Origin: an uncultured Microbacterium sp.
Lineage (GTDB): Bacteria; Actinomycetota; Actinomycetes; Actinomycetales; Microbacteriaceae
Length of the DNA: 64,000 nucleotides
Assembly: GCF_945952435.1 (NCBI RefSeq)
Contig: NZ_CAMFHZ010000015.1
Span: 1-64,000, forward strand
Direction of reading: 5' to 3'
Part shown: positions 42,705-51,086 of the stretch, in pieces
Layout of the letters: the number at the start of each line of letters is the position of its first letter
Numbering within the stretch: position 1 is the stretch's first letter
The notes under the pieces: generated by a model
What the model was told of the DNA's origin: nothing
Databases searched by the model: none
What the model saw: the letters and a program-made list of their open reading frames with translations, nothing else
Program-made: the position numbers and the translations under genes

Positions 42705-44648
42705 ATGCCCAAGAACCACAAGCCCAAGGGCGGTCGCCCCTCGGCGAATTTCGAGCCGCGCTACGCGAAGAAGACCTCGTTCCACGATCGTCATCGCCAG
42801 GGACGCCCCGCCCGCGACGGCGACGCGCCGCGCGCCCACGACCGGGACAGGACCGATCGCGACCGGGTCGACCGCGGATACGGGCGCGACGCCCGTCCGG
42901 CCAGGGACGACCGCCGCGTGGACTCCCGTCCCGGCAGTCGCTCGCCCGGACACCGCGGGTACCGCGCAGAGTCCGCGGGGGCCGAGCGGGATCCGAAGCG
43001 TCGCTGGTCCGCACAGGAGCGCGCGGGTCGTGACGAGGCCCGTCCGATCCGCGGTCGCGCCGAGTCGGGTCGGGTCGACGCCCCGCACCGCCGGGACGAC
43101 CGGTCGGACCGCCCCCGGTTCGACCGGGACGACCGTGCGCGTCGGGATGACCGTCCGCGATACGGCCGTGACGACCGTGCGCGTCGCGACGACCGTCCGC
43201 GGTATGACCGTGACGACCGTGCGCGTCGGGAGGACCGGTCGCACCGCGCCGACCGCCCCCATCGGGACGACCGGCCCCGATTCGATCGCGACGACCGCCC
43301 GCGTCGGGACGACCGCCCGCGTCGCGACGACCGCTCCTCCCGCCCGGCCAGGGACGACTGGAGCCGCGGCAGTGACCGGACCCCTCGCCCCGAGCAGACC
43401 GAGGACGTCGTCCACGAGCGCCTCGTCGCGCAGACCGTCGAGGCCGAAGCCGTGGCCGACGTCACTTTCGCGGATCTGGGTCTCGGCTCCAACATCGTCG
43501 AGGTCCTCGGCAACATGGGCGCGCAGAGCCCCTTCCCGATCCAGGCCGCCTCGATCCCGGCCGTACTCGAGGGCCGCGACGTGCTCGCTCGCGGGCGCAC
43601 CGGATCCGGAAAGACGATCGCTTTCGGGGCGCCGCTCGTCGAGAGCATCCTGCTCTCGCAGAAGGGCAAGAAGCGCGAGTTCGGGCGGTCGCCGCGCGCG
43701 ATCATCCTCGCGCCGACGCGCGAGCTGGCGCTGCAGATCGACCGCACCGTGCAGCCGATCGCCCGCAGCGTCGGCCTGTTCACCACCCAGATCTACGGGG
43801 GCGTCCCCCAGGCCCGCCAGGTCGGAGCGCTCAAGAAGGGCGTCGACATCGTGATCGGCACCCCGGGGCGCATCGAGGATCTGATCGCGCAGGGCAAGCT
43901 CGACCTCTCCGATGTGCGCGTCGCCGTGCTCGACGAGGCGGATCACATGTGCGAGCTCGGTTTCGTCGAGCCCGTCCAGCGGATCCTGCGAGCGACGGGG
44001 GAGGGGAGCCAGAAACTGCTGTTCTCCGCCACGCTCGATCGTGAGGTCGCCGCGCTCGTGGACGAGTTCCTCGTCGACCCCGCCGTGTTCGAGGTCGCGG
44101 GGGAGACCCAGGACTCCGGCACGATCGAACACCGGGTGCTCGTGATCGAGCACCGCGACAAGGCCGAGATCCTGCGCTCGCTCGTCGATCGCGACGGCCG
44201 CACGCTCGTCTTCGCCCGGACTCGCGCGTATGCCGAGATGCTCGCGGAGCAGTTCGAGGATGCCGGTATCCCCGCCGTCTCGCTGCACGGCGATCTGAAC
44301 CAGGCGAAGCGCACCCGCAATCTGCAGAAGCTGACCTCGGGGCGGGTCAACGTGCTGGTCGCCACCGATGTGGCGGCGCGAGGCATCCACGTCGACGACA
44401 TCGACCTCGTGGTCCAGGCCGACGCCCCCGACGAGTACAAGACGTATCTGCACCGCGCCGGCCGCACCGGGCGTGCGGGCAACGCCGGTCGCGTCGTCAC
44501 GCTCATCACGCGTCCGCGCAGCCGCCGCATGTCGGAGCTGCTGGATCGGGCGGAGATCGACGCCCCCTTCGAGCAGGCGCGTCCCGGCGACGACCTCGTC
44601 GAGGAGATCGCGGGACGCATGCCGACGGAGGCGGACCTGACGTCCTGA
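42705..44648 (+). CDS. DEAD-box RNA helicase with Arg/Asp-rich N-terminal extension
   Basis: This 647-residue protein has a complete DEAD-box core: FADLGLGSNIVEVLGNMGAQSPFPIQAASIP (Q motif), ARGRTGSGKT (motif I), APTRELALQ, GTPGR, VLDEADHM (motif II), SAT, and HRAGRTGRAG (motif VI). Before it is a tail of about 230 residues dominated by RDDR-type repeats. The tail is expected to be disordered and RNA-binding and may drive condensates. The ATG at 42705 with AAGGA upstream is preferred to the GTG at 42678. It probably works in RNA remodelling or ribosome assembly, especially in the cold. Confidence 0.93.
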   Translation: MPKNHKPKGGRPSANFEPRYAKKTSFHDRHRQGRPARDGDAPRAHDRDRTDRDRVDRGYGRDARPARDDRRVDSRPGSRSPGHRGYRAESAGAERDPKRRWSAQERAGRDEARPIRGRAESGRVDAPHRRDDRSDRPRFDRDDRARRDDRPRYGRDDRARRDDRPRYDRDDRARREDRSHRADRPHRDDRPRFDRDDRPRRDDRPRRDDRSSRPARDDWSRGSDRTPRPEQTEDVVHERLVAQTVEAEAVADVTFADLGLGSNIVEVLGNMGAQSPFPIQAASIPAVLEGRDVLARGRTGSGKTIAFGAPLVESILLSQKGKKREFGRSPRAIILAPTRELALQIDRTVQPIARSVGLFTTQIYGGVPQARQVGALKKGVDIVIGTPGRIEDLIAQGKLDLSDVRVAVLDEADHMCELGFVEPVQRILRATGEGSQKLLFSATLDREVAALVDEFLVDPAVFEVAGETQDSGTIEHRVLVIEHRDKAEILRSLVDRDGRTLVFARTRAYAEMLAEQFEDAGIPAVSLHGDLNQAKRTRNLQKLTSGRVNVLVATDVAARGIHVDDIDLVVQADAPDEYKTYLHRAGRTGRAGNAGRVVTLITRPRSRRMSELLDRAEIDAPFEQARPGDDLVEEIAGRMPTEADLTS

Positions 44649-44668
44649 CCGGCTCCATCCGGTTCTGC

Positions 44669-44708
44669 GGAGGGCTCGGAGGCGACGACACGTCGCTCCG
44701 GGCCCTCC
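44669..44708. terminator. Terminator-like hairpin after the helicase gene
   Basis: GGAGGGCTCGGAGGCGACG pairs with CGTCGCTCCGGGCCCTCC around a 3-base loop, with one or two mismatches or bulges, 20 bases after the stop codon. No T-run follows. Confidence 0.6.
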
Positions 44709-44936
44709 CGTCGTGGAACCGGCGGTGACCGCGCGGAGGCCGGGCAAGCGCGGGGCGCGGGCAGCCAGCGACGGAAGGACGCGCCTGAGAATCGGGTAAA
44801 AAATTATTGTGCATCCGGGTCAAACTCGGAAACCTCCCAGCCGGGGTGATGCAGGATCGTTACCTTGTGCGCGCCACCCGAGGCGCCAGCGCCGCTTCCC
44901 GAGCGGTGCCCCGGACTCAAGGATCGTTACTTCTTC
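44709..44936 (+). promoter_or_regulatory. Upstream region of the transglycosylase-like gene with duplicated AGGATCGTTAC
   Basis: The 11-mer AGGATCGTTAC occurs at 44853-44863 and again at 44920-44930, just before the start codon. An unusually AT-rich stretch, TAAAAAATTATTGTG, lies at about 44798-44812. Read on the other strand the repeat is GTAACGATCCT, which contains the GTAAC half-site reported for MtrA. No ribosome site is clear. A c-di-AMP riboswitch was considered and not supported. Confidence 0.35.
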
Positions 44937-45800
44937 ATGTCGAAAACCCCGCTTTCCCGTCAGACCCCGCTTTTCCGCTCGGCCCGTAGCAAGACCATCG
45001 CCTTCGTCGGAGCCGCCGCCGTTCTCGGCGCGGTCGCCGTAGGAGGCGCCGCCCTCCTTGCCCCCGCGACGGCTGCCGCCGAACCCGCGGCGGCGGCCGA
45101 AAGCGCCGTGAACGCCGTCAACGAACGTGCCCAGGTGCGCGCCTCCCTCGACACGGCGACGACCGCGATGGTCGACGCGGCGGCGGTCAACGCCGACGTC
45201 AAGGCCTCCGGCCTCGACCTCGGCCAGGGCCGAAAGTTCGTCGACACGACCGGCCTGCGCTCCGCGCACGACGTGCTCGCCTCCCATGCCTCCGACAACG
45301 CGGCCCCGCACACGACGCTCGCGGTCGTCGTCGCGTCCTACTCGGAGCGCGTCGAGTCCGAGGTGAGCGAGGTGCGTACCAACCTCGACAACGCGGTCGC
45401 CGCGAAGCAGGCCGCGGACGCCGCTGCCGCCAAGGCCGCCGAGGAAGCGGCGGCAGCCGCGCAGGCCGCTGCCGACGCCCAGGCCGCCGCCAACACCCCC
45501 GACGGCGCGCGCAACGCCGCCCGGCAGCTGATGTCGAGCCAGTACGGCTGGGGCGACGACCAGTTCCAGTGCCTGGACTCGCTGTGGACCAAGGAATCGG
45601 GCTGGGACTACCAGGCGTACAACCCGTCCGGCGCGACCGGCATCCCGCAGGCGTTGCCCGGCGACAAGATGGCCACCATCGCCGACGATTGGGCGACCAA
45701 CGCGGTCACCCAGATCACCTGGGGCCTCGGCTACATCTCCAGCGTCTACGGCACCCCGTGCTCGGCGTGGGGTCACTCCCAGGCGACCAACTGGTATTGA
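44937..45800 (+). CDS. Secreted transglycosylase-like cell-wall protein
   Basis: This 287-residue protein has a signal segment (SKTIAFVGAAAVLGAVAVGGAALLAPATAAA), an Ala-rich coiled-coil middle (residues ~55-205) and a C-terminal lysozyme-like domain. That domain is QLMSSQYGWGDDQFQCLDSLWTKESGWDYQAYNPSGATGIPQALPG...TQITWGLGYISSVYGTPCSAWGHSQATNWY. The Glu in TKESGW is the likely catalytic acid. The family is secreted and cleaves or binds peptidoglycan. The ATG at 44937 begins the signal peptide; the track start at 44865 lies in the leader. Confidence 0.87.
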   Translation: MSKTPLSRQTPLFRSARSKTIAFVGAAAVLGAVAVGGAALLAPATAAAEPAAAAESAVNAVNERAQVRASLDTATTAMVDAAAVNADVKASGLDLGQGRKFVDTTGLRSAHDVLASHASDNAAPHTTLAVVVASYSERVESEVSEVRTNLDNAVAAKQAADAAAAKAAEEAAAAAQAAADAQAAANTPDGARNAARQLMSSQYGWGDDQFQCLDSLWTKESGWDYQAYNPSGATGIPQALPGDKMATIADDWATNAVTQITWGLGYISSVYGTPCSAWGHSQATNWY

Positions 45801-45888
45801 TCCACGATCGCCTCTTCGTGGGTTCGTGGACTCGTGGGCTCGAGACTGAGGCTTCCGTCGCAGAACAGACGCTTCGGAGCAGCGTGCT

Positions 45889-47004
45889 TCAGAACAGCGT
45901 CGGGGTCGGTGCGGGCGCTCGTCGCGCGCCGACCCTCGACGGCGCGATGCGTTCCCCCGCGGGCTGCTCGAACAGCCACAACGGCTGCGTGCCGACCGGT
46001 TCCGGTTCGGAGAACGAGCGCCGCCGGGGACGGTCCGCGGAGTGCCGCGCCTCCAATCCGTGCATGCGGATGAGCGGTTTCACCCTGCGCCCGAGCCAGG
46101 TGCGATAGTCCTTCGGCGCCTCGGAAGCCCCACCCGGATAGAGAGCGCGATAGGAGCTCAACAGATCCGGGCGATGCTGCGAGAGCCACTGCAGGAACCA
46201 GGCCTTGACGCCGGCACGCAGGTGCAGGGCGCCGTAGATGACGTGGTCGGCTCCGGCCTCCCTGATGCGGCGCAGTGCGCGGTCGATCGCGTCCACCGAG
46301 TCGGTGAGGTGGGGCAGGATCGGCATGAGGAATACGCCCACGCGGAACCCCGCATCGCTGAGCGCCCGCACGGTGTCGAGGCGGGCCTGCGTGGTGGGTG
46401 CGCCGTGTTCGATCGCCTCACGCAGCGTCTCGTCGAACATCGCGATCGACAACTGCACGTCGACGGGGACCTGTGTCGCCGCATCGACGAGCGCCGGGAT
46501 GTCGCGGCGGATCAGCGTGCCCTTCGTGAGCACCGAGAACGGGGTGCCCGACTCCGCCAACGCCGCGAGGATCCCCGGCATGAGGCGATAGCGCCCCTCG
46601 GCCCGCTGGTACGGATCGGTGTTGGTGCCGAGCGCCACGGTCTCGTGCTTCCAGGATCCGCGTCGCAGTTCCTTCTCGAGCGTCTCGACGACGTTGACCT
46701 TCACCACGATCTGCGAGTCGAAGTCGCGTCCGGCGTCCAGGTCGAGATACGTGTGCGTGCCCCGGGCAAAGCAGTACACACAGGCATGGCTGCATCCGCG
46801 GTAGGGATTGATCGTCCACTGGAACGGCATCCGGGAGCTGCCCGGCACGTGGTTCAGGGCGGACTTCGCGAGCACCTCGTGGAAGGTCATCCCCGCGAAC
46901 TCCGGCGTCGTCACCGTGCGGAGGAATCCCGTGCGGTTCTCCATGCCGGGGAGCGCTTCGGAGTCGGTCTCGTCGATCCTCTGCCCTTGCCATCTCATGC
47001 CCAT
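45889..47004 (-). CDS. Radical SAM protein, Rv2578c family
   Basis: This 371-residue protein has the motif NPYRGCSHACVYCFARGTHTYLDLDAGRDFD, with the three cluster Cys, and the family segments VALGTNTDPYQRAEGRYRLMPGIL and SVLTKGTLIRRDI. It resembles spore photoproduct lyase-related proteins, but its substrate is unknown. The start could be the ATG at 47004 or the one two codons later; no ribosome site is clear. The last 50 residues are a basic, Pro-rich tail. Confidence 0.85.
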   Translation of the reverse strand: MGMRWQGQRIDETDSEALPGMENRTGFLRTVTTPEFAGMTFHEVLAKSALNHVPGSSRMPFQWTINPYRGCSHACVYCFARGTHTYLDLDAGRDFDSQIVVKVNVVETLEKELRRGSWKHETVALGTNTDPYQRAEGRYRLMPGILAALAESGTPFSVLTKGTLIRRDIPALVDAATQVPVDVQLSIAMFDETLREAIEHGAPTTQARLDTVRALSDAGFRVGVFLMPILPHLTDSVDAIDRALRRIREAGADHVIYGALHLRAGVKAWFLQWLSQHRPDLLSSYRALYPGGASEAPKDYRTWLGRRVKPLIRMHGLEARHSADRPRRRSFSEPEPVGTQPLWLFEQPAGERIAPSRVGARRAPAPTPTLF

Positions 47005-47095
47005 ATTCGAACATAAGGACGATCTTGAGTCAAGAGATAATCGTCGAAAGCTTCGAATGACTCCGACGTCCAGGTTCGCCGGGGAGAATGGAGGC

Positions 47096-48058
47096 GTGGC
47101 AGACCCGAACCAGCCCGCGGAACGTCGTGGCATGGACCCGCGACTGCGGTTCCGTCTGTCGTTGACGATCGGTCTCGCGGTCGCGCTCGCCGGAGCGCTC
47201 TGGGCGCTCGCCGACGGGTCGGCGTCGTCTCGATCCGTGGCCGATCCGGTCACGGTGAAGAGCGCGTCGACCATCGCGATGCCGCCCACGGCGAAGAGTC
47301 TCCCTGCGGTCTCGCTGCGCACCGTCGCCGTCGCGGATCCCTGCGGCCAGGCGGCGGTGAAGGAGGCCCTGGCGTCCGGCGGGGACGACGCGGTCGTCGC
47401 GGCCTTCGGCGGAGGTGCCGCTTTCCGGGCCGCGGTGGCCACGGGCAACGCGCCGTGCATCGACCTCGGGGACCCGGTCCGGGACTGGCTCGTCGTGAAC
47501 AAGACACGTCCGCTGAACCCGCTCGCCTACGCCCCTGCGTCGCTCTCGGAACCCTCGCTCGTGGTCGACGACACCGCCGGTCCGCTCCGGACCGACGTGG
47601 CGCAGGCGCTCGACGCGCTGTCTGCCGGGGCCGACGCGGCCGGCGTGGGCACGATCGCGCTCGGCAGTGGCTACCGCTCCTACGACACCCAGGTGCAGAC
47701 CTACTCCGGGCAGGTCGCGACCTACGGCCAGGCAAAGGGCGATGCGCTCTCGGCCCGTCCGGGCCACAGCGAGCATCAGACCGGGATGGCGGCCGACGTG
47801 ATCTCGTGCGGCGGAGGCTGCGGAACGATCGACTCCTTCGGCGGCACGCCCGCCGGGGCCTGGGTCGCCGAGAACGGGTGGCGCTACGGCTTCATCGTCC
47901 GCTACGTCGCCGGGCAGACGCCCATCACCGGCTACGACGCCGAGCCGTGGCATCTGCGCTTCATCGGCGTGCCGCTGGCGACCGCGTACCACGACGGCGG
48001 CTTCGCGACCCTGGAGCAGTTCTTCGGCCTGCCCGCCGCTCCCGCCTACCCGGGGTGA
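47096..48058 (+). CDS. D-alanyl-D-alanine carboxypeptidase, VanY type
   Basis: This 320-residue protein has one N-terminal membrane segment (LTIGLAVALAGALWALADG) and a C-terminal zinc peptidase domain with SGYRSYDTQVQTY, SARPGHSEHQTGMAADVIS (His and Asp zinc ligands) and the second zinc site PWHLRFIG. It trims the terminal D-Ala from peptidoglycan stems outside the membrane. The GTG at 47096 is chosen since a GAGAAT -10-like hexamer lies 6 bases before it; an ATG twelve codons in (47132) is an alternative. Confidence 0.87.
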   Translation: MADPNQPAERRGMDPRLRFRLSLTIGLAVALAGALWALADGSASSRSVADPVTVKSASTIAMPPTAKSLPAVSLRTVAVADPCGQAAVKEALASGGDDAVVAAFGGGAAFRAAVATGNAPCIDLGDPVRDWLVVNKTRPLNPLAYAPASLSEPSLVVDDTAGPLRTDVAQALDALSAGADAAGVGTIALGSGYRSYDTQVQTYSGQVATYGQAKGDALSARPGHSEHQTGMAADVISCGGGCGTIDSFGGTPAGAWVAENGWRYGFIVRYVAGQTPITGYDAEPWHLRFIGVPLATAYHDGGFATLEQFFGLPAAPAYPG

Positions 48059-48103
48059 CCTGCGGATCGACGCACACGGGCGGCTGGACACTCCCCACAA
48101 TCG

Positions 48104-48118
48104 TGACACCGAGTGTCA
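48104..48118. promoter_or_regulatory. Palindrome upstream of the acyl-CoA dehydrogenase gene
   Basis: TGACAC-CGA-GTGTCA is a perfect 6-bp inverted repeat about 50 bases upstream of a TAGGAT -10-like hexamer (about 48170). It is a possible operator for an unlinked regulator. Confidence 0.4.
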
Positions 48119-48216
48119 TCCAGCCCGGAATGCATTCCCACAAACGGGGCCAGGATCCGCGGAATCGCGCATAGGATCGCGAGTGCGAAGACGCACACGA
48201 TTTCGAAGGAGCGCGC

Positions 48217-49380
48217 ATGGAACGCGACATCTACGACGAGGACCACGAGGCCTTCCGCGACCTCGTCAAGGACTTCATCAAGCGCCACGTCACGAACGAG
48301 GCGATCGAGCGCTGGGACGCCGCCGGTGAGATCGACCGGGAGACCATGCTCGCCGCGGGCGAGGCCGGCATCATCGGCCTGTCCGTCCCGGAGGAGTTCG
48401 GCGGGGCGGGCATGCTGCAGGACTACCGCTTCCGCTCGATCGTGAACGAGGAGGTCATCGCGGCCGGTGCGGGCTCGCTCGCCGGTGCCTTCGGGATCCA
48501 GGACGACCTCGCCGTGCCGTACCTGGTGCACATGGGGACGCAGGAGCAGAAGGAGAAGTGGCTGCCGCGCATGGCCACCGGTGAGATCCTCGGCGCGCTC
48601 GCGATGACGGATCCCGGAGCGGGCAGCGATCTGCGCGGCATCAAAACGAATGCCAAGAAGGTCGACGGCGGGTACGTCCTCAACGGCGCGAAGACGTTCA
48701 TCTCCTCCGGCAAGACCGCGGACATCGTGGTGACGTTCGTGAAGACCGGCGAGGGCAACCGTCCCGACGCGTTCAGCCTGCTGATCGTCGAGAACGGCAT
48801 GGAGGGCTTCGAGCACGGCAAGAAGCTCAGCAAGATGGGCTTCCACGGCTGGGACACGGCGGAGCTGAGCTTCAGCGACGTCTTCATCCCCGAGGAGAAC
48901 CTCATCGGCGGCAAGGAGGGGCTCGGCTTCGTCCAGCTCATGATGAACCTGCCGCTCGAGCGCCTCTCGATCGCGGTCGCCGCAGCCGCGGCGGCGCAGG
49001 CCGCGCTGGACTGGACCGTGGCGTACACGAAGGAGCGCGAAGCGTTCGGCGAGCGGATCATCGACTTCCAGAACACGCGGTTCCGGGTAGCCGACATGGC
49101 GACCGCAGTCGACGCGCTCTGGGCCTACGTGGATCGCGGCCTGAAGGCCTACGCGGCCAGCAAGCTGACGGCGGAGGAGGCCGCACAGCTGAAGTTCTGG
49201 GCCACCGAGCGCGAGTGGGAGGTGCTCGACACGGGCGTGCAGCTGCACGGCGGCTACGGCTACATCACCGAGTACCCCATCGCCCGCGCCTTCCTCGACG
49301 CCCGCGTGCACCGCATCTACGGCGGCACGAACGAGATCATGCGCGAGCTCGTCGGTCGCAAGATCGCGGGCAAGCGCTGA
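48217..49380 (+). CDS. Acyl-CoA dehydrogenase
   Basis: This 387-residue flavoenzyme has LGALAMTDPGAGSDLRGIKTNAKK (FAD contact), DTAELSFSDVFIPEENLIG, NLPLERLSIAVAAAAAAQAALDWTVAYTKEREAFG and GGYGYITEYPIARAFLDARVHRIYGGTNEIMRELVGRKI. Gly replaces the Glu used as base in YEGT-type enzymes, so the base is probably the Glu of LPLERL, as in long-chain and isovaleryl enzymes. It catalyses the first step of beta-oxidation or branched-chain degradation. GAAGGAG precedes the ATG. Confidence 0.93.
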   Translation: MERDIYDEDHEAFRDLVKDFIKRHVTNEAIERWDAAGEIDRETMLAAGEAGIIGLSVPEEFGGAGMLQDYRFRSIVNEEVIAAGAGSLAGAFGIQDDLAVPYLVHMGTQEQKEKWLPRMATGEILGALAMTDPGAGSDLRGIKTNAKKVDGGYVLNGAKTFISSGKTADIVVTFVKTGEGNRPDAFSLLIVENGMEGFEHGKKLSKMGFHGWDTAELSFSDVFIPEENLIGGKEGLGFVQLMMNLPLERLSIAVAAAAAAQAALDWTVAYTKEREAFGERIIDFQNTRFRVADMATAVDALWAYVDRGLKAYAASKLTAEEAAQLKFWATEREWEVLDTGVQLHGGYGYITEYPIARAFLDARVHRIYGGTNEIMRELVGRKIAGKR

Positions 49381-49400
49381 CCCGCTGACGGCTCTCTCTC

Positions 49401-49434
49401 GGACGCCCTCGGATCCTCGGATCCGGGGGCGTCC
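49401..49434 (+). terminator. Terminator hairpin after the acyl-CoA dehydrogenase
   Basis: GGACGCCC and GGGCGTCC pair, and an inner GGATCC/GGATCC stem extends the hairpin, 20 bases after the stop codon. Confidence 0.75.
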
Positions 49435-49467
49435 GTCGTGCGGCGGCGACGCGCTTGGATAAGTCTT

Positions 49468-49535
49468 GGTATTCAGTGTTGCTATGTACCGGTACTCAGT
49501 GTTACTTTCTACCGGTAGTCAACATCACTGAGTAG
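49468..49535. promoter_or_regulatory. Three-copy 23-bp operator in front of a PadR gene
   Basis: Two tandem 23-bp units (49468-49490 and 49491-49513) share GGTAyTCAGTGTTrCT and end TACC. A third unit (49514-49535) is inverted and ends CACTGAGTAG, so it mirrors the second. TTGCTA (49479-49484) and TACTTT (49503-49508), 18 bases apart, form a plausible promoter inside the array. The PadR gene starts 16 bases after it. Confidence 0.8.
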
Positions 49536-49550
49536 AAGGAGGTGATCGCG

Positions 49551-49922
49551 ATGGCGAGCCAGATGACCGAGATGCTCAAGGGCACGCTCGAAGGCATCGT
49601 CCTGGCGATCCTGGCCGAGCGATCCGCCTACGGGTACGAGATCACGACGCGGCTGCGGGACGAAGGCTTCACCGACATCGCGGAGGGCACCATCTACGCC
49701 GTCCTCGTGCGGATCGAGCAGCGCGGGCTGGTCGATGTGGAGAAGGTGCCCTCCGAGAAGGGGCCGCCGCGCAAGGTGTTCTCGCTCAACCCGCAGGGGC
49801 GCGACCAGCTCGACGAGTTCTGGGGGACCTGGAGCTTCCTCGCGGATCGCATCGAGCGGCTCCGCCACACCCACCGCACGACCGGAACGAACCGCACGAC
49901 CGACACGAACGAAGGAGCCTGA
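49551..49922 (+). CDS. PadR-family transcriptional regulator of an ABC exporter
   Basis: This 123-residue short PadR protein has MTEMLKGTLEGIVLAILAERSAYGYEITTRLRDEGFTDIAEGTIYAVLVRIEQRGLVDVEKV, the complete winged helix, and a short C-terminal helix. AGAAGGAGG 8 bases upstream fixes the ATG at 49551. It is the first gene of an operon with a DUF1048 protein and an ABC exporter. This matches the LmrR-like arrangement in which a PadR repressor controls a drug pump and itself. Confidence 0.92.
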   Translation: MASQMTEMLKGTLEGIVLAILAERSAYGYEITTRLRDEGFTDIAEGTIYAVLVRIEQRGLVDVEKVPSEKGPPRKVFSLNPQGRDQLDEFWGTWSFLADRIERLRHTHRTTGTNRTTDTNEGA

Positions 49923-49923
49923 C

Positions 49924-50292
49924 ATGGCCGCCAAATGGATCGAAGCCCTCACCGGACCCCTCGAGCAGAAGAAGCAGTACAAGCAGGACAAGGCGCGCAT
50001 CGAGAAGCTTCCCGCGCCGTACGCGGAGGCCGCGCTCGCCATGCACCGCTACCTCCTCTCCTCGGGTCGGATCACCGACGGCGACACCCTCATCCGCATG
50101 TTCACCGATCTGGCGGACCTCTGGGAGCGGGCCGCGATCGATCGCACGCCGATCCGAGACATCGTCGGCGACGATCCCGTCGACTTCGTGGAGAGCTTTG
50201 CCGCGGCCTACGCCGGCCGTGAGTGGATCGACAAGGAGCGCGCCCGGTTCACGAGCGCGATCGACGCCGCCGAGAAGGAGCAGCGATCATGA
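49924..50292 (+). CDS. DUF1048-domain protein
   Basis: This 122-residue helical protein has WIEALTGPLEQKKQYKQDKARIEKLPAPYAEAALAMHRYLL and DPVDFVESFAAAYAGREWIDKERARF, characteristic of DUF1048. Such proteins are commonly encoded between PadR regulators and ABC exporters; their role is unknown. It starts 1 base after the PadR stop and its stop overlaps the ATPase start as ATGA. Confidence 0.85.
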   Translation: MAAKWIEALTGPLEQKKQYKQDKARIEKLPAPYAEAALAMHRYLLSSGRITDGDTLIRMFTDLADLWERAAIDRTPIRDIVGDDPVDFVESFAAAYAGREWIDKERARFTSAIDAAEKEQRS

Positions 50293-51086
50293 CCAGCACC
50301 GCTCTCGCGGCCCCGGCGATCCGGGTGCAGGGCATCACGAAGGGTTTCAAGGGTCTTCCGGTGCTCCGCGGGGTCGACTTCGACGTCGAGCGGGGCAGCA
50401 TCTTCGCTCTGCTCGGCTCGAACGGCGCGGGCAAGACCACGCTGGTGCGGATCCTGTCCACGCTGCTCAAGGCCGACGACGGATCCGCCACCGTCCAAGG
50501 CTTCGACGTGGCCACAGCGCCGGACGCCGTGCGCGAGAGGATCAGCCTCACCGGGCAGTTCGCGGCCGTCGACGAGATCCTCACCGGGCGCGAGAACCTC
50601 GTGCTCGTCGCGAAGCTGCGTCACCTGCCCGATCCTGGAGCCGCGGCCGACGACCTGCTCGCGCGGTTCTCGCTCACGGACGCCGGGGGGCGCCGCGCCG
50701 GTACGTACTCGGGCGGGATGCGCCGTCGCCTCGACATCGCGATGAGCCTCCTCGGCGAGCCCTCGGTGATCTTCCTCGACGAGCCGACCACGGGCCTGGA
50801 TCCGCAGGCCCGGATCGAGGTGTGGGACACCGTCACGGAACTCGCCAAGGGCGGCACGACCGTGCTGCTCACCACGCAGTACCTCGACGAAGCCGAGCAC
50901 CTGGCCGACCGCATCGCGATCCTGCACGAGGGCGCGATCATCCAGAACGGCACCCTCGCCGAACTCAAGGCTCTGCTGCCGCAGGCACGGGTCGAGTACG
51001 TCGAGAAGCAGCCCACGCTCGAGGAGGTCTTCCTCGCGCTGGTGGGACCGGCGACAACGAACGAGAAGGACGAGGTGGCGAAATGA
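50289..51086 (+). CDS. ABC exporter ATPase (daunorubicin-resistance type)
   Basis: This 265-residue protein has Walker A GSNGAGKTTL, the signature YSGGMRRRLDIAMSLL, Walker B VIFLDEPTTGLDP and the TTQYLDEAEHLADRIAIL segment typical of DrrA. It drives the permease encoded next. The ATG overlaps the DUF1048 stop, so the four genes form one coupled unit. The exported compound is unknown. Confidence 0.92.
   Translation: MTSTALAAPAIRVQGITKGFKGLPVLRGVDFDVERGSIFALLGSNGAGKTTLVRILSTLLKADDGSATVQGFDVATAPDAVRERISLTGQFAAVDEILTGRENLVLVAKLRHLPDPGAAADDLLARFSLTDAGGRRAGTYSGGMRRRLDIAMSLLGEPSVIFLDEPTTGLDPQARIEVWDTVTELAKGGTTVLLTTQYLDEAEHLADRIAILHEGAIIQNGTLAELKALLPQARVEYVEKQPTLEEVFLALVGPATTNEKDEVAK

Noticed and set aside
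44790-44936. Possible c-di-AMP (ydaO) riboswitch before the transglycosylase-like gene
   Set aside because: Such riboswitches do precede wall hydrolases in actinobacteria, but the conserved 3' core (CCCGACAGCUAACCUCG type) and the paired GGGGUGAAUC context are not found here.
46998-47060. LexA/SOS box between the radical SAM and VanY genes
   Set aside because: TCGAACAT is present, but the second half-site GTTCGA does not follow at the required spacing.
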